Assembly (NCBI RefSeq): GCF_900166635.1
Contig: NZ_LT800497.1
Span: 1,950,378 to 2,014,377, forward strand
Direction: 5' to 3'
Origin: Oceanobacillus timonensis
GTDB taxonomy: Bacteria > Bacillota > Bacilli > Bacillales > Amphibacillaceae
DNA length: 64,000 nucleotides
The translations under genes and the position numbers were made by a program. This document shows, piece after piece, positions 8,500-17,174 of this stretch (position 1 is its first letter; each line of letters begins with the position of its first letter). Under the pieces are notes generated by a model. It had not been told where the DNA came from and did no database searches. It saw only the letters and a list, made by a program, of their open reading frames with translations.

Positions 8500-9174
8500 A
8501 TGTATTATACTTATGGACCGCCTAATTATGGGTATAGAATGCCTGACCGTCAAAACAATCAGCAGCAAGGTACTATAACCGTTACCGGTGTCGGAACAGT
8601 TATTGTTTCACCGAGTATTGCCCGTATTCAGTTGGTTGTTTCCACCACTAACAGTTCGTTGGCAGCAGCGCAGACTGAAAACGCAGAACGAATGAATCAG
8701 GTTCTGGATATTTTACAGCAAATTGGTATTCCAAGAGAACAAATTCAAACAACCAGTTTTTCTGCAAGGCCCTTTTATAATTATGAGGACGGCAATCAGA
8801 TGTTACAAGGCTATGAAGTACGGAATGAAATTACTGTTGTTACCGATGATATGGACGGAATCGGGGAAATGATTGATCGTGTTACGAAAAATGGCGTCAA
8901 TGAAGTACTGTCGATTGAGTTTTCTGTAGAAAATCCGGAAAATTTTTATTTGGAAGCCTTAAGCTTTGCGCTAACGGATGCCAAAAGAAAGGCAGAAAGT
9001 TTGGTGGAACAGCTGGGGGCTAATGCTAATTTAAATCCAGTTCCATTAAAAATAAACGAACAGACGGCTTCACCAGGAGTCGGTCCGGCACAAGTTTTCA
9101 AAATGGTATCTACCCCAATCGAACCTGGGAATCAAGCAGTGGAAGCGCGGTTAGAGGTTGTGTATCAGGTTTAA
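8500..9174 (+). CDS. SIMPL-domain (DUF541) protein
   Basis: This 224-aa protein begins with a Tyr/Pro/Gly-rich stretch and then the SIMPL core: GTITVTGVGTVIVSPSIARIQL, the alternating strand-helix region, and ALTDAKRKAESLVEQLGA near residues 160-177. AAGGAGG lies about 10 nt before the ATG at 8500; the earlier in-frame ATG is too close to it. Unlike most DUF541 proteins it has no signal peptide, so it may be cytoplasmic or spore-associated. The biochemical role of the family is not defined. Confidence 0.75.
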   Translation: MYYTYGPPNYGYRMPDRQNNQQQGTITVTGVGTVIVSPSIARIQLVVSTTNSSLAAAQTENAERMNQVLDILQQIGIPREQIQTTSFSARPFYNYEDGNQMLQGYEVRNEITVVTDDMDGIGEMIDRVTKNGVNEVLSIEFSVENPENFYLEALSFALTDAKRKAESLVEQLGANANLNPVPLKINEQTASPGVGPAQVFKMVSTPIEPGNQAVEARLEVVYQV

Positions 9175-9345
9175 GTGGTACGACAGAATATGGTACGCAA
9201 TGGATTTATCAGTCAGATTAAAACCTGTTATCATTTGTATTATATTCTCAGTATGGAAGTATGAGTGATTACATTTGATTTGGTTTGATAGTAAATCTTT
9301 GCTGATTATTTCGTTATCAAGTTGGTGATGCGTCACTTTGTTGTT

Positions 9346-9395
9346 AAAAGCAAACGCACGATAATCCATTTCTATATGGTTTATCGTGCGTTTGC
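9346..9395 (-). terminator. Terminator of the coiled-coil gene
   Basis: A perfect 15-bp inverted repeat (9350-9364 with 9381-9395) is followed, on the minus strand, by TTTTAAC. It sits just downstream of the minus-strand coiled-coil gene. Confidence 0.65.
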
Positions 9396-9415
9396 TAGTC
9401 ATGTGTCCACATTTA

Positions 9416-9925
9416 TTAAGGCAGATTTTGAATCTTTTTCTCCTGTTGAGCAAACTTACTTAGCAGAAAATTAGTCGTTTCCTGCGTCTCGGACAGTTCT
9501 ACTTTAACGCCATCTACTTTCTTATCCAGATTATCGAACCGTTTGTCCATATCCTCGAACCGTTGATCCATTTTGTCAAAACGCTTGTCCATATCCTCGA
9601 ATCGCCGATCCATCTTTTCAAAGCGTTTATCGATATCTTCAAAGCGTTGATCGATCTTCTCGAAACGTTTATCGATATCTTCAAAGCGTTGATCGATCTT
9701 CTCGAAACGTTTATCGATATCTTCAAAGCGTTGATCGATCTTTTCGAAGCGTTTATCGATATCTTCAAAGCGTTGATCCATTTTCTCGAAGCGTTGATCA
9801 ATATCTTCAAAGCGTTGATCGATCTTTTCAAAACGTTTTTCCATTCCATCAAAGCGTTGGTCGATTTTTTGAGAGTAATCCGAAAGCATGGTGGATATCT
9901 GCTTTAGAATTTCTGAATTTTCCAT
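9416..9925 (-). CDS. Heptad-repeat coiled-coil protein
   Basis: This 169-aa protein starts at 9925, after GGAGG with 8-9 nt spacing. Residues 20 to about 135 are an unbroken series of heptads of the form [KD]-[IM]-D-x-R-F-[ED], with Ile/Met and Phe in the core positions and charged residues elsewhere. It predicts one long alpha-helical rod about 16 heptads long. The ends (MENSEILKQISTML and FAQQEKKIQNLP) are non-repetitive. There is no signal peptide or transmembrane segment. At DNA level a 42-bp unit repeats almost perfectly four times. I recognise no function; phage-derived and host coiled-coil proteins of this kind are common in Bacilli. Confidence 0.7.
   Translation of the reverse strand: MENSEILKQISTMLSDYSQKIDQRFDGMEKRFEKIDQRFEDIDQRFEKMDQRFEDIDKRFEKIDQRFEDIDKRFEKIDQRFEDIDKRFEKIDQRFEDIDKRFEKMDRRFEDMDKRFDKMDQRFEDMDKRFDNLDKKVDGVKVELSETQETTNFLLSKFAQQEKKIQNLP
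9624..9791. repeat. Tandem 42-bp coding repeat
   Basis: Near-identical 42-bp units begin at 9624, 9666, 9708 and 9750. Each encodes two heptads (DIDKRFEKIDQRFE on the minus strand). Further diverged 21-bp units flank them. The repeat lies wholly inside a reading frame and has no unique spacers, so it is not a CRISPR array. Confidence 0.9.
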
Positions 9926-10348
9926 GGTAAAACCTCCTTCAATGATTGACTGCATGTAACCGTAGAATTCCAAATCGTGGCTGACTATGAAGAATGAAAT
10001 GATGGAGATGCATGATAGGGAGTCTGTGTGAGGAGTATTTCTCTGGTTACATGTATACAACTATTATATATGATGATGGGGCTATTGAGAAGTAGAATAT
10101 TTAAAAGAATAAACGATGCAAATTATGTCCGGAATGTTTCATCCAGAACGTATTATTGTAACTGAAAATTGGATGATATCAAGACATATAAAGTGAAATG
10201 TTAATATCTCTTCGGCTATACAAAATCATAGAAGATTTACATTCAAGTAAAAAGGGAAAAATATAAAATGGCATATCATCGAAAAAATTAGAACATTTTA
10301 TAAAGATTTGCTATACTGAAATGCATAAAAAGAATGGGAGAAATGAAC

Positions 10349-11200
10349 ATGGCGACTGCATTACTAACCAGAATCAACGAACGACTTCCGCAATTTTCCA
10401 AAACAGAGAAAAAAATCTCTACGTACATATTACATCATGCGGAACTGATTCCAAATATGACTACGAAGGAATTGGCAGAAAAGGCAGATGTCAGTGAAGC
10501 AAGTGTCATTCGTTTCGCTAAGACAATAGGGGTCGGGAGCTTTAAAACTTTTAAACTTTCATTAGCGCAGGAATTAGCTGTCAATGAAGAATATATTACT
10601 GATTTTTCCATTCTGCAGAAAAAGGATTCACCATATGAATTGTTTCAAAAGGTAGTTCATGTAAATAAAAATGCCATTGAGCTGATTATGGAATCGCTGG
10701 ATCGAAAAGAATTGAATGAAGCAGTGTCAGTATTGAAAAATGCCCGGAAAATGGTATTTTATGGGGTGGGCGGTTCGTCCATTGCTGCGATGGATGCGTT
10801 ATATAAATTCACCAAACTCGGATATCAAGTGGAGTTTAACTTGGATTTTCATTATATGCTTTCAAAAATCCCTCATTTTAACGAGGAAGATGTATTTGTA
10901 GCGATTAGTATGTCTGGACAGACGAAAGATGTGTTAGATTTGGCACGATTGTCTCAGAAAAAAGGTGCGAAAGTGATTGCAATAACCAATATGAATAAAT
11001 CACCATTATATAAAGAAGCGGATATCTGTTTAGCGACACCGAATGTGGAACAGGATTTCCGAATCGGAAGCATCACTTCAAGAATGACGCAGTTAACCAT
11101 TGTGGACAGTTTATATATCAGTATTTTTAATATTATCGGCGAAAATGTGCTAGACGAATATCAAGAAGCCAGAGAGCAAGTGGTAAAATTAAGGAGGTAA
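10349..11200 (+). CDS. murR: RpiR-family transcriptional regulator (MurR-like)
   Basis: This 283-aa regulator has an N-terminal RpiR helix-turn-helix (LAEKADVSEASVIRFAKTIG, residues 42-61) and a C-terminal SIS sugar-phosphate-binding domain (MVFYGVGGSSIAAMDALYKF and FVAISMSGQTKDVLDLA). It lies directly upstream of murQ, murP and mupG. This suggests it represses MurNAc uptake genes and responds to MurNAc 6-phosphate. The ATG at 10349 is 8 nt from GGGAG; upstream in-frame ATGs overlap or precede that site. Confidence 0.85.
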   Translation: MATALLTRINERLPQFSKTEKKISTYILHHAELIPNMTTKELAEKADVSEASVIRFAKTIGVGSFKTFKLSLAQELAVNEEYITDFSILQKKDSPYELFQKVVHVNKNAIELIMESLDRKELNEAVSVLKNARKMVFYGVGGSSIAAMDALYKFTKLGYQVEFNLDFHYMLSKIPHFNEEDVFVAISMSGQTKDVLDLARLSQKKGAKVIAITNMNKSPLYKEADICLATPNVEQDFRIGSITSRMTQLTIVDSLYISIFNIIGENVLDEYQEAREQVVKLRR

Positions 11201-11217
11201 TTCTTTTTTTTGTAAAA

Positions 11218-11281
11218 ATGAAATTAAATTTCATTTATTAATAAAATATTATTGACTTTTAATTTCAAAAAGAATTAAAAT
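11218..11281 (+). promoter_or_regulatory. murQ-murP-mupG promoter with two candidate MurR operators
   Basis: TTGACT (11252-11257) and TAAAAT (11276-11281) are 18 nt apart. An 8-8-8 inverted repeat, TTTTAATT...AATTAAAA (11257-11264 and 11273-11280), covers the spacer and -10. A perfect ATGAAATT-A-AATTTCAT palindrome lies at 11218-11234. Either could bind the RpiR-family regulator encoded just upstream. AT-rich composition weakens the case for the first. Confidence 0.55.
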
Positions 11282-11310
11282 AGAATTATAAGATAGAGGA
11301 GGATGATGGA

Positions 11311-12201
11311 ATGCTGGATAAACTATCTACAGAAGCACGAAATCAACATACGATGCATTTAGACCAAATGTCCATTACGGATATGTTATGCATGATGAAT
11401 CAAGAAGATGAACAAGTTTTAACGGCTATTAAGAATCAACTTCCACAAATTGAAAAAGCTGTGCGATATGCTATTGCATCATTTAAGAATAAGGGGAGAC
11501 TTATTTATGTTGGGGCTGGAACAAGTGGCAGGTTAGGCGTTTTAGATGCTGTAGAATGTGTTCCTACATTCGGTACCTCGTCAGAAATGGTACAGGGGAT
11601 TATTGCGGGCGGAATGAAAGCGCTTTATGAGGCGGCTGAAGGAGCGGAAGATAATCCTGAACTTGGAGAGGAAGACCTTAGAAACATACAGCTGTCTAAG
11701 AAAGATACGGTCATAGGAATTGCAGCAAGCGGACGTACGCCATATGTTATTGGAGCTTTACAATATGCAGAATCTATTAAAGCGAATACCGTGAGTATAT
11801 CCTGTAATAAAGATGCTGTCATGAGCCAGTACAGTTCTGTAGCGATTGAACTTCAAACAGGACCTGAAGTGCTGACTGGTTCTACCAGGTTAAAGTCTGG
11901 AACGGCTCAGAAAATAGTCTTGAATATGATTTCTACCGCAGCGATGGTTGGAATTGGAAAAGTATATCAAAATTTTATGGTCGATCTGAAACCGACAAAT
12001 GAAAAATTAGTAGAAAGATCTAAACGAAACATTATGGAAATGACTGGAGTTGATTATGAAACTGCCACATCCTATTTTGAAAGATCAAATCACCAGGTGA
12101 AGGTTGCGATTGTTATGATTTTATTACAATGTTCCTGCGAAGCTGCTGAAAACAGGCTTGAAAAAGCGAACGGGTTTGTCCGAAATGCGTTAGCTGACTA
12201 A
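11311..12201 (+). CDS. murQ: N-acetylmuramic acid 6-phosphate etherase
   Basis: This cytoplasmic enzyme splits the lactyl ether of MurNAc 6-phosphate to GlcNAc 6-phosphate and D-lactate in cell-wall recycling. The 296-aa sequence shows the SIS domain and the family signature YVGAGTSGRLGVLDAVECVP (residues 67-86), which contains the catalytic glutamate. It also has the second conserved segment GIAASGRTPYVIGAL and the LKPTNEKL segment near residue 230. Length is typical. GAGGAGG precedes the start. It opens a three-gene transcription unit with the transporter and the glycosidase. Confidence 0.96.
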   Translation: MLDKLSTEARNQHTMHLDQMSITDMLCMMNQEDEQVLTAIKNQLPQIEKAVRYAIASFKNKGRLIYVGAGTSGRLGVLDAVECVPTFGTSSEMVQGIIAGGMKALYEAAEGAEDNPELGEEDLRNIQLSKKDTVIGIAASGRTPYVIGALQYAESIKANTVSISCNKDAVMSQYSSVAIELQTGPEVLTGSTRLKSGTAQKIVLNMISTAAMVGIGKVYQNFMVDLKPTNEKLVERSKRNIMEMTGVDYETATSYFERSNHQVKVAIVMILLQCSCEAAENRLEKANGFVRNALAD

Positions 12202-12217
12202 CAAGGAGGAATGAACG

Positions 12218-13597
12218 ATGAAAAAAGAGCAGAGGATGGCCACAGATATTTTAGCGTGTGTTGGCGGGGAGAAGAATATCAGGCGAATTGCTCACTGTAT
12301 GACACGTCTGCGTTTATCTTTAAAGGATGATTCGAAGACAGATTTGCAAGCCTTAAAAAAGGTGGACGGCGTCATGGGGGTCGTGGAGGATGAAACGCTG
12401 CAAATCGTTATCGGGCCGGGTACAGTAAATAAAGTCGCTACAGAGATGAGCCAGCTGACAGGACTTGGCATTGGCGAAGAGTCAAATGCGGAGGAAGATG
12501 ATTTAACGTTTGAAGAAAAGGCAGCGCTGGACAAAGAAAAAATAAAAGCGAAGAACCGGACGCCATTTAAAAACTTTTTACGTAAGCTTGGAAATATTTT
12601 CATTCCTTTAATTCCTGGACTTGTTGCATCAGGTGTTATTAACGGTGCGGCAAACTTTGCAGTTAACGCAGGGGTGGATCAGGAACAAACATGGATGCAG
12701 ATATTACTCTTGTTTGGCGGCGTTATTTTTGCTTCTTTAGGAATATTAGTTGGTTGGAATACAGCAAAGGAATTTGGAGGAACGCCCGTATTAGGTGCTA
12801 TTGCTGGAATGATTTTATTTAGTCCGCAGCTGGAAACGATAACCATTTTCGGTGAAGAATTAACACCAGGAAGGGGCGGCTTGTTTGGCGTTATTTTTGC
12901 CGCTTGGCTCATGACATTTATAGAAAAACATGTGCGTAAAGTAATGTGGAACGCAGTAGATATTATTTTCACTCCCTTAATTACAGTGTTGGTAGTTGGA
13001 TTTATTTCATTATTTGCTATTATGCCGGTAGCGGGTTTATTATCAGATGGTATTACAAAAGGGTTGATTGCTTTAATAGATACTGGCGGCGTCATTGCAG
13101 GAGCGGTGCTGGCAGGGTTCTTCCTGCCATTGGTTACAGTTGGTTTGCATCATGGTTTAACGCCGATTCACCTGGAATTAATCAATTCATTTAATGAAAC
13201 AGCATTATTAACGATTCTGGCGATGGGTGGAGCCGGGCAAGTCGGTGCGGCGATTGCGATTTATATAAAAACAAAGAATACACATTTAAAAAATATTATT
13301 AAAGGGGCTGCTCCTGTAGGGTTCCTGGGTATCGGTGAACCGTTAATGTATGGCGTCACCTTGCCGCTGGGAAGACCATTTTTAACCGCTTGTTTAGGCG
13401 CTTCTGTTGGAGGAGCTTTTCAGGCAGTAATGAATACGGCGGCTGCAGGGATTGGCGTTTCTGGCTTATCACTGATTCCGTTAATAACCAATGGGCAATA
13501 TATAAGTTATTTTATAGGGCTTGTTATTTCATATGTGTTTGGTTTCTTATTCACATATGCGTTCGGCTTTAAAGATAGTATGGCAGACGGCATTTAG
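12218..13597 (+). CDS. murP: PTS MurNAc-type transporter, EIIBC
   Basis: This 459-aa membrane protein imports and phosphorylates MurNAc or MurNAc-GlcNAc. The N-terminal EIIB domain has the phospho-accepting Cys27 in IAHCMTRLRL. After a charged linker (about residues 85-120) comes a roughly ten-helix EIIC domain with the glucose-superfamily motif GFLGIGEPLMYGVTLPLGRPF (near residue 370). No EIIA domain is present, so it must use a separate EIIA such as Crr. AGGAGG lies before the start, 16 nt after murQ. Confidence 0.9.
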   Translation: MKKEQRMATDILACVGGEKNIRRIAHCMTRLRLSLKDDSKTDLQALKKVDGVMGVVEDETLQIVIGPGTVNKVATEMSQLTGLGIGEESNAEEDDLTFEEKAALDKEKIKAKNRTPFKNFLRKLGNIFIPLIPGLVASGVINGAANFAVNAGVDQEQTWMQILLLFGGVIFASLGILVGWNTAKEFGGTPVLGAIAGMILFSPQLETITIFGEELTPGRGGLFGVIFAAWLMTFIEKHVRKVMWNAVDIIFTPLITVLVVGFISLFAIMPVAGLLSDGITKGLIALIDTGGVIAGAVLAGFFLPLVTVGLHHGLTPIHLELINSFNETALLTILAMGGAGQVGAAIAIYIKTKNTHLKNIIKGAAPVGFLGIGEPLMYGVTLPLGRPFLTACLGASVGGAFQAVMNTAAAGIGVSGLSLIPLITNGQYISYFIGLVISYVFGFLFTYAFGFKDSMADGI

Positions 13598-13652
13598 CAG
13601 GGGACTATTCAGTCTCCTGTTTCTTCTTATAGGAAAGGTGGAGGAACGATTT

Positions 13653-14723
13653 ATGTTAGGAATTTCTATTTATCTGGGGAACACGCCCATAGAAGAACAG
13701 CTTCCCTATATTCGAAAAATGAAGGAAAGTGGATTCCAGTCCATCTTTACTTCATTGCATATTCCAGAAGATGACCAGACAGTATATAAAGAGCAGCTCC
13801 AGGCTCTTGGAAAAGCAGCCAGTGAATTAGATATGGAGCTGATGGCAGATATATCACCGAATTCTCTGCAAGCATTAGGTTTTCATTGGGAGAATGCAGA
13901 CCAATTGTTAAACTGGGGGCTTTCCGGTCTGCGAATCGATTATGGTGTTGATGAGCAGACAATGATTGATTTATCACATAAAATGCGGATTGCGTTAAAT
14001 GCCAGTACGATCAATGTCGATTCCTTAAATCAAATGAAAGCAAATGGTCTTCAAGTGGAAGCGGTGGAAGCATGGCATAATTATTACCCACGACCGGAAA
14101 CGGGGTTGGGATTGGTTGATTTTATCGAAAAAAACATGGCATTAACTGCAACAGGTTTAACCGTGATGGCATTTATTCCCGGGGATAAACAGCTAAGAGG
14201 CCCGTTGTTCGAAAAGTTACCGACTTTAGAGCGGCACCGTCAATTTTCTCCTTTTGCTGCTTTTTTGCAATTGGAAAAGCTGGCCGGGCTGGATAAAGTG
14301 ATAGTTGGAGACATTGAAATAAGTGATGCTGCATTGGAGCAATTTCGTGCTTATGAACAGCGGGAAATTTTAATTCGGGCTGTTCCTGATAGATCGGCAG
14401 ACGCTGAAATGCTGCGTAAAGCAGCAACTGCACTGACTAATCGGGCAGATAATGCAAGAGATTGTGTCCGCGCCGTTGAATCAAGAGGATATGCATCATT
14501 TGGAAAAGTTACGATTCCAGCCTGTAACACAATCAAGCGTCCTGCCGGATCAATCACTGTTGATAATGAAAAATATATGCGCTATCAAGGGGAAATTCAA
14601 GTGACATTACATGATTTGCCGGCAGATGAAAGAGTAAATGTACTTGGGCAGGTTATTGCGGAAGACGTACCATTATTAGACTGGATTAAAGGAAATCAGC
14701 AATTTCGAATTAAATGGGTGTAA
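13653..14723 (+). CDS. mupG: 6-phospho-N-acetylmuramidase (MupG/DUF871 family)
   Basis: This 356-aa protein belongs to the DUF871 family. In S. aureus MupG cleaves intracellular MurNAc 6-phosphate-GlcNAc, the product of MurP import of the wall disaccharide. Visible features are the TIM-barrel N-terminus (GISIYLGNTPIEEQLPYI), IFTSLHIPEDD, GLRIDYGVD, NYYPRPETGL, and the separate C-terminal beta domain ending in PLLDWIKGNQQFRIKWV. GGTGGAGG lies 8 nt before the ATG at 13653. A longer overlapping frame has no ribosome binding site. Gene content mupG, murQ, murP, murR matches the staphylococcal locus. Confidence 0.9.
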   Translation: MLGISIYLGNTPIEEQLPYIRKMKESGFQSIFTSLHIPEDDQTVYKEQLQALGKAASELDMELMADISPNSLQALGFHWENADQLLNWGLSGLRIDYGVDEQTMIDLSHKMRIALNASTINVDSLNQMKANGLQVEAVEAWHNYYPRPETGLGLVDFIEKNMALTATGLTVMAFIPGDKQLRGPLFEKLPTLERHRQFSPFAAFLQLEKLAGLDKVIVGDIEISDAALEQFRAYEQREILIRAVPDRSADAEMLRKAATALTNRADNARDCVRAVESRGYASFGKVTIPACNTIKRPAGSITVDNEKYMRYQGEIQVTLHDLPADERVNVLGQVIAEDVPLLDWIKGNQQFRIKWV

Positions 14724-14778
14724 AAATATCCCTGTGTAAAACGGTTGTTTGTATCGTCTCTATGTATGAAATAAGGGA

Positions 14779-14788
14779 GTGCTGATTC
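14779..14788 (+). repeat. Left target-site duplication of the MITE-like element
   Basis: GTGCTGATTC at 14779-14788 recurs at 16991-17000, immediately outside both ends of the inverted-repeat element. Confidence 0.8.
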
Positions 14789-14957
14789 CAATGTTGTCAG
14801 GTTAGTATGACCGCTACGGAAAAACACTCCGCTTTCCGTGGGCTTGAGCTCAGCCTCCTCGAAAAAAGAAGATCACTTTTTTCTGCGGGGTCTTCACACT
14901 GGGACTGCGCTTACTCGTCCCACCGAAGACATTTGCGCATTCCCAGTCGAGTAAGCG

Positions 14958-14990
14958 GGAATTCAGTTCTATAACTTCTGACTGAATTCC
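14958..14990 (-). ncRNA. Group II intron domain VI hairpin
   Basis: GGAATTCAGT (14958-14967) and ACTGAATTCC (14981-14990) form a 10-bp stem between domain V and the predicted 3' splice site. This is where domain VI, carrying the branch adenosine, is expected. The branch A was not pinned down. Confidence 0.65.
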
Positions 14991-15002
14991 TCTACTCCTC
15001 CC

Positions 15003-15036
15003 AGAACCGTGCGAGCGGTATTACCGCACACGGCTC
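15003..15036 (-). ncRNA. Group II intron domain V
   Basis: Read on the minus strand this 34-nt hairpin begins GAGCCGTGTGCGG and ends CCGCTCGCACGGTTCT. It has the AGC catalytic triad at positions 2-4, a GUAAUA-type tip, the internal bulge and the length of a canonical domain V. Confidence 0.93.
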
Positions 15037-15049
15037 CTCCTATCAACCT

Positions 15050-16378
15050 TCACAGAATATAGCTAATGTGATTTCGCAGGCTATATATATTTACTCTAAT
15101 TTCCGGACTGACAAGCGGATACTTTTGTAAGAACCGTTGAAACTTCTCCCAACTGAATGATTTCTTCTGGCTTCGTCGATTCATCCACTTGAATAAAAGT
15201 TGTTTCACTTTGTCGTAAAAGTTCCTTACTTCATATATATTGTCCGTGATACAATAGTAGTTGTAATAGCCTTGGAGCGCTAAATTGAGTCGCTCCATAA
15301 TTAATCGGATATCCATCGTTCGATGCTTCTGAAGCCACTCCTTGTGCCTTTTAAGTTTTGCTTTCACTTTCTTGCTGCTGCTTTTACGCTTCACTCGGAA
15401 CCTTCCGTTCCGGCTTCTGCTGCAGTAGTGCGTGAAACCCAGAAAATCAAAGGTAGGTGGCTTCCCTTTCTTTTTACGCTTACAGTCCTCTTCAGCGAAA
15501 CGGCCAAACGGAATAATAGTAGTCTTCTCTTCCGCCATCTCTAGGCGGAATTTGTTTAACCGTTTTCTAAGCTTGTGGTAAAAGGCTTCTGCATCGCTTT
15601 TGTGTTGAAAGCAACATACGAAATCATCCGCATATCGAACCATGTATGACTGGCCTCTGCTTTCTTTGCGTATCTTCTTCTCAAACCATAAATCAAGAAC
15701 GTAATGCAGGTATATATTCCCAAGAATTGGCGAAATGATGCCACCTTGCGGAGTGCCTCCCTCTGTCCGATAATACTTTCCTTCCTCCATATAGCCGCCT
15801 TTTAGAAAGCGACCAATAATTCGAAGGAAGCTTGGGTCATTAATACGGTGCTCCAGAAAGGTCATCATCCATTTATGGTCTACATTGTCAAAGAAGCCTT
15901 TGATGTCTACATCTACTACATAACTGGTATATCGCTTTTCAATATACACGTTTAGCGTCTTTAACGCATCATGACAGTTTCTTTTCGGACGAAATCCAAA
16001 GGAGCTGTCGAGAAAGTCATTCTCGTAAATAGCGTTTAATATCTTGGCCATACCTCTTTGAACGATTTTATCTTCATGTTCCGGGATACCTAAGGGTCTT
16101 TTCTTCTTTGTACCGGGTTTGTCAATATACGTTCTTCTTACCGGCACTGGTCGATACTTCTTCCCTTTCATGCGCAATACTAAGTCTTTGATATTATCGT
16201 CCAAATTGGCTCCATATTCTCCTTTGGTTACCTCATTGATACCTGTAGCCTTTTTATTTGGAAGTTCCTTATGGCATTGTTTCAGATTTTCTTCATTGAG
16301 AAGATGTGCTAAAGATGTAAAGACCATATCCTTATTTTCTTTCGCTAATTCTGCTATCCTTCGCAGTTCAGTTTCCAT
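15050..16378 (-). CDS. ltrA: Group II intron reverse transcriptase/maturase
   Basis: This 442-aa intron-encoded protein supports splicing and retrohoming. The RT domain is complete: TYIDKPGTKKKRPLGIP (RT1-2), DSSFGFRPKRNCHDAL (RT2a-3), VDVDIKGFFDNVDH (RT3), GTPQGGIISPILGNIYL (RT4) and the catalytic RYADDF (Tyr249-Asp252, RT5). It is followed by the X/thumb maturase region with FDFLGFTHY and LNLALQGYYNYY. There is no C-terminal HNH endonuclease domain, so target-primed insertion would use other primers. GGAGGTGGAG precedes the start. No stop or frameshift interrupts it. Confidence 0.96.
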   Translation of the reverse strand: METELRRIAELAKENKDMVFTSLAHLLNEENLKQCHKELPNKKATGINEVTKGEYGANLDDNIKDLVLRMKGKKYRPVPVRRTYIDKPGTKKKRPLGIPEHEDKIVQRGMAKILNAIYENDFLDSSFGFRPKRNCHDALKTLNVYIEKRYTSYVVDVDIKGFFDNVDHKWMMTFLEHRINDPSFLRIIGRFLKGGYMEEGKYYRTEGGTPQGGIISPILGNIYLHYVLDLWFEKKIRKESRGQSYMVRYADDFVCCFQHKSDAEAFYHKLRKRLNKFRLEMAEEKTTIIPFGRFAEEDCKRKKKGKPPTFDFLGFTHYCSRSRNGRFRVKRKSSSKKVKAKLKRHKEWLQKHRTMDIRLIMERLNLALQGYYNYYCITDNIYEVRNFYDKVKQLLFKWMNRRSQKKSFSWEKFQRFLQKYPLVSPEIRVNIYSLRNHISYIL

Positions 16379-16990
16379 TCATTCTCCACCTCCGTGTGTG
16401 GTTGATGTGTCCCCTTGAAGGGCATTGATAAGTGGTGGCCTTTCCTCCATCAGCGTTACCCGACTTCATTGGTACTATGCCACCATCCGACTACCTTTAG
16501 GCTTCTGGCTACCTCACTTTATTATCGCTTGTTCACCATTACCTTCCTGCTAATTTGTTGGAAAGACCGTAAAGGTTCTCCCGAGTTGCCGTGATATATC
16601 TATGTGTAACGTGCCAAGGTCATCGACTCCGAGGAAGCTAGTGTTTTCTTGCCTTTTGTCGTAAACACCAGTGTTGTCTTCTAAGCTCCTGAACTTATCG
16701 ACCTTCCTATCTCTTCACGGAATTTCGAAGCTCTATCCCTTCAACCGCTCTTGGTTTTCCGCCCATTACCTCACTGTCTACGCTTAAAAGCTTGTGTTAC
16801 CACAAGCCCTCCAAGACTCGCTACGAGTGAATGGCTAGTTCTTTCTCGACGGGAATCCCACCCGCTATATATCACGACCTATGCTCGGTCGCTCCAGGAG
16901 TCTCCGTGTTTTTCCTCCGCTGGTTAGTTTTATTGCTCTATGCTTGTAGCAACTATCATTTTTTGAAAATTTATTAACCTGACAACATTG

Positions 16991-17000
16991 GTGCTGATTC
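16991..17000 (+). repeat. Right target-site duplication of the MITE-like element
   Basis: Exact copy of the 10-bp sequence found at 14779-14788. Confidence 0.8.
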
Positions 17001-17174
17001 ACATGCTGTATCAGCAAACCCTTATTTCACACCAACTTCTAACGAAGCAACAGGATTCATTCCCGCCCTCATTTTGAAATTCTGACGGAATTCTGAAGAT
17101 ATAGCATATTTATTCACCTTTAAAGAAAAATGTGGAATAATAAAGATAGGCTAAAGGAAAAGTGGGGATGCTTA

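Larger units (their letters stand above)
14946..16894 (-). mobile_element. Group II intron, minus strand
   Basis: The boundaries come from comparison with the uninterrupted copy near 44320. On the minus strand the 5' exon ends CTCCTG, the intron begins GAGCGACCGAGC (close to the GUGYG consensus) and ends ...TACTCGAC (the expected AY end), and the 3' exon resumes TGGGAATGCGC. Inside are an intact reverse transcriptase, a 34-nt domain V and a domain VI hairpin. Length is about 1.95 kb. All parts needed for splicing and mobility appear present, so it may be active. Exact ends could shift by a base or two. Confidence 0.85.
14789..16990. mobile_element. MITE-like element, interrupted by a group II intron
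   Basis: The element starts with CAATGTTGTCAGGTTA (14789-14804) and ends with its exact reverse complement (16975-16990), giving perfect 16-bp terminal inverted repeats. Both ends are flanked by the 10-bp direct repeat GTGCTGATTC. Removing the intron leaves about 250 bp with no coding capacity. Its interior carries sub-terminal inverted sequences (ACCGCTACGGAAAAACAC on the left, GTGTTTTTCCTCCGCTGGT on the right) of a kind common in Bacillaceae dispersed repeats. A second copy lies at 44054-44407. The mobilising transposase was not identified. Confidence 0.8.

Noticed and set aside
9151..9453. 100-codon minus-strand frame after the SIMPL gene
   Set aside because: It overlaps the terminator hairpin of the coiled-coil gene and has no ribosome binding site.
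9540..9870. Regular short repeats that could suggest a CRISPR array
   Set aside because: The repeats abut without unique spacers, have a 21/42-bp period and stay in one reading frame encoding heptads.
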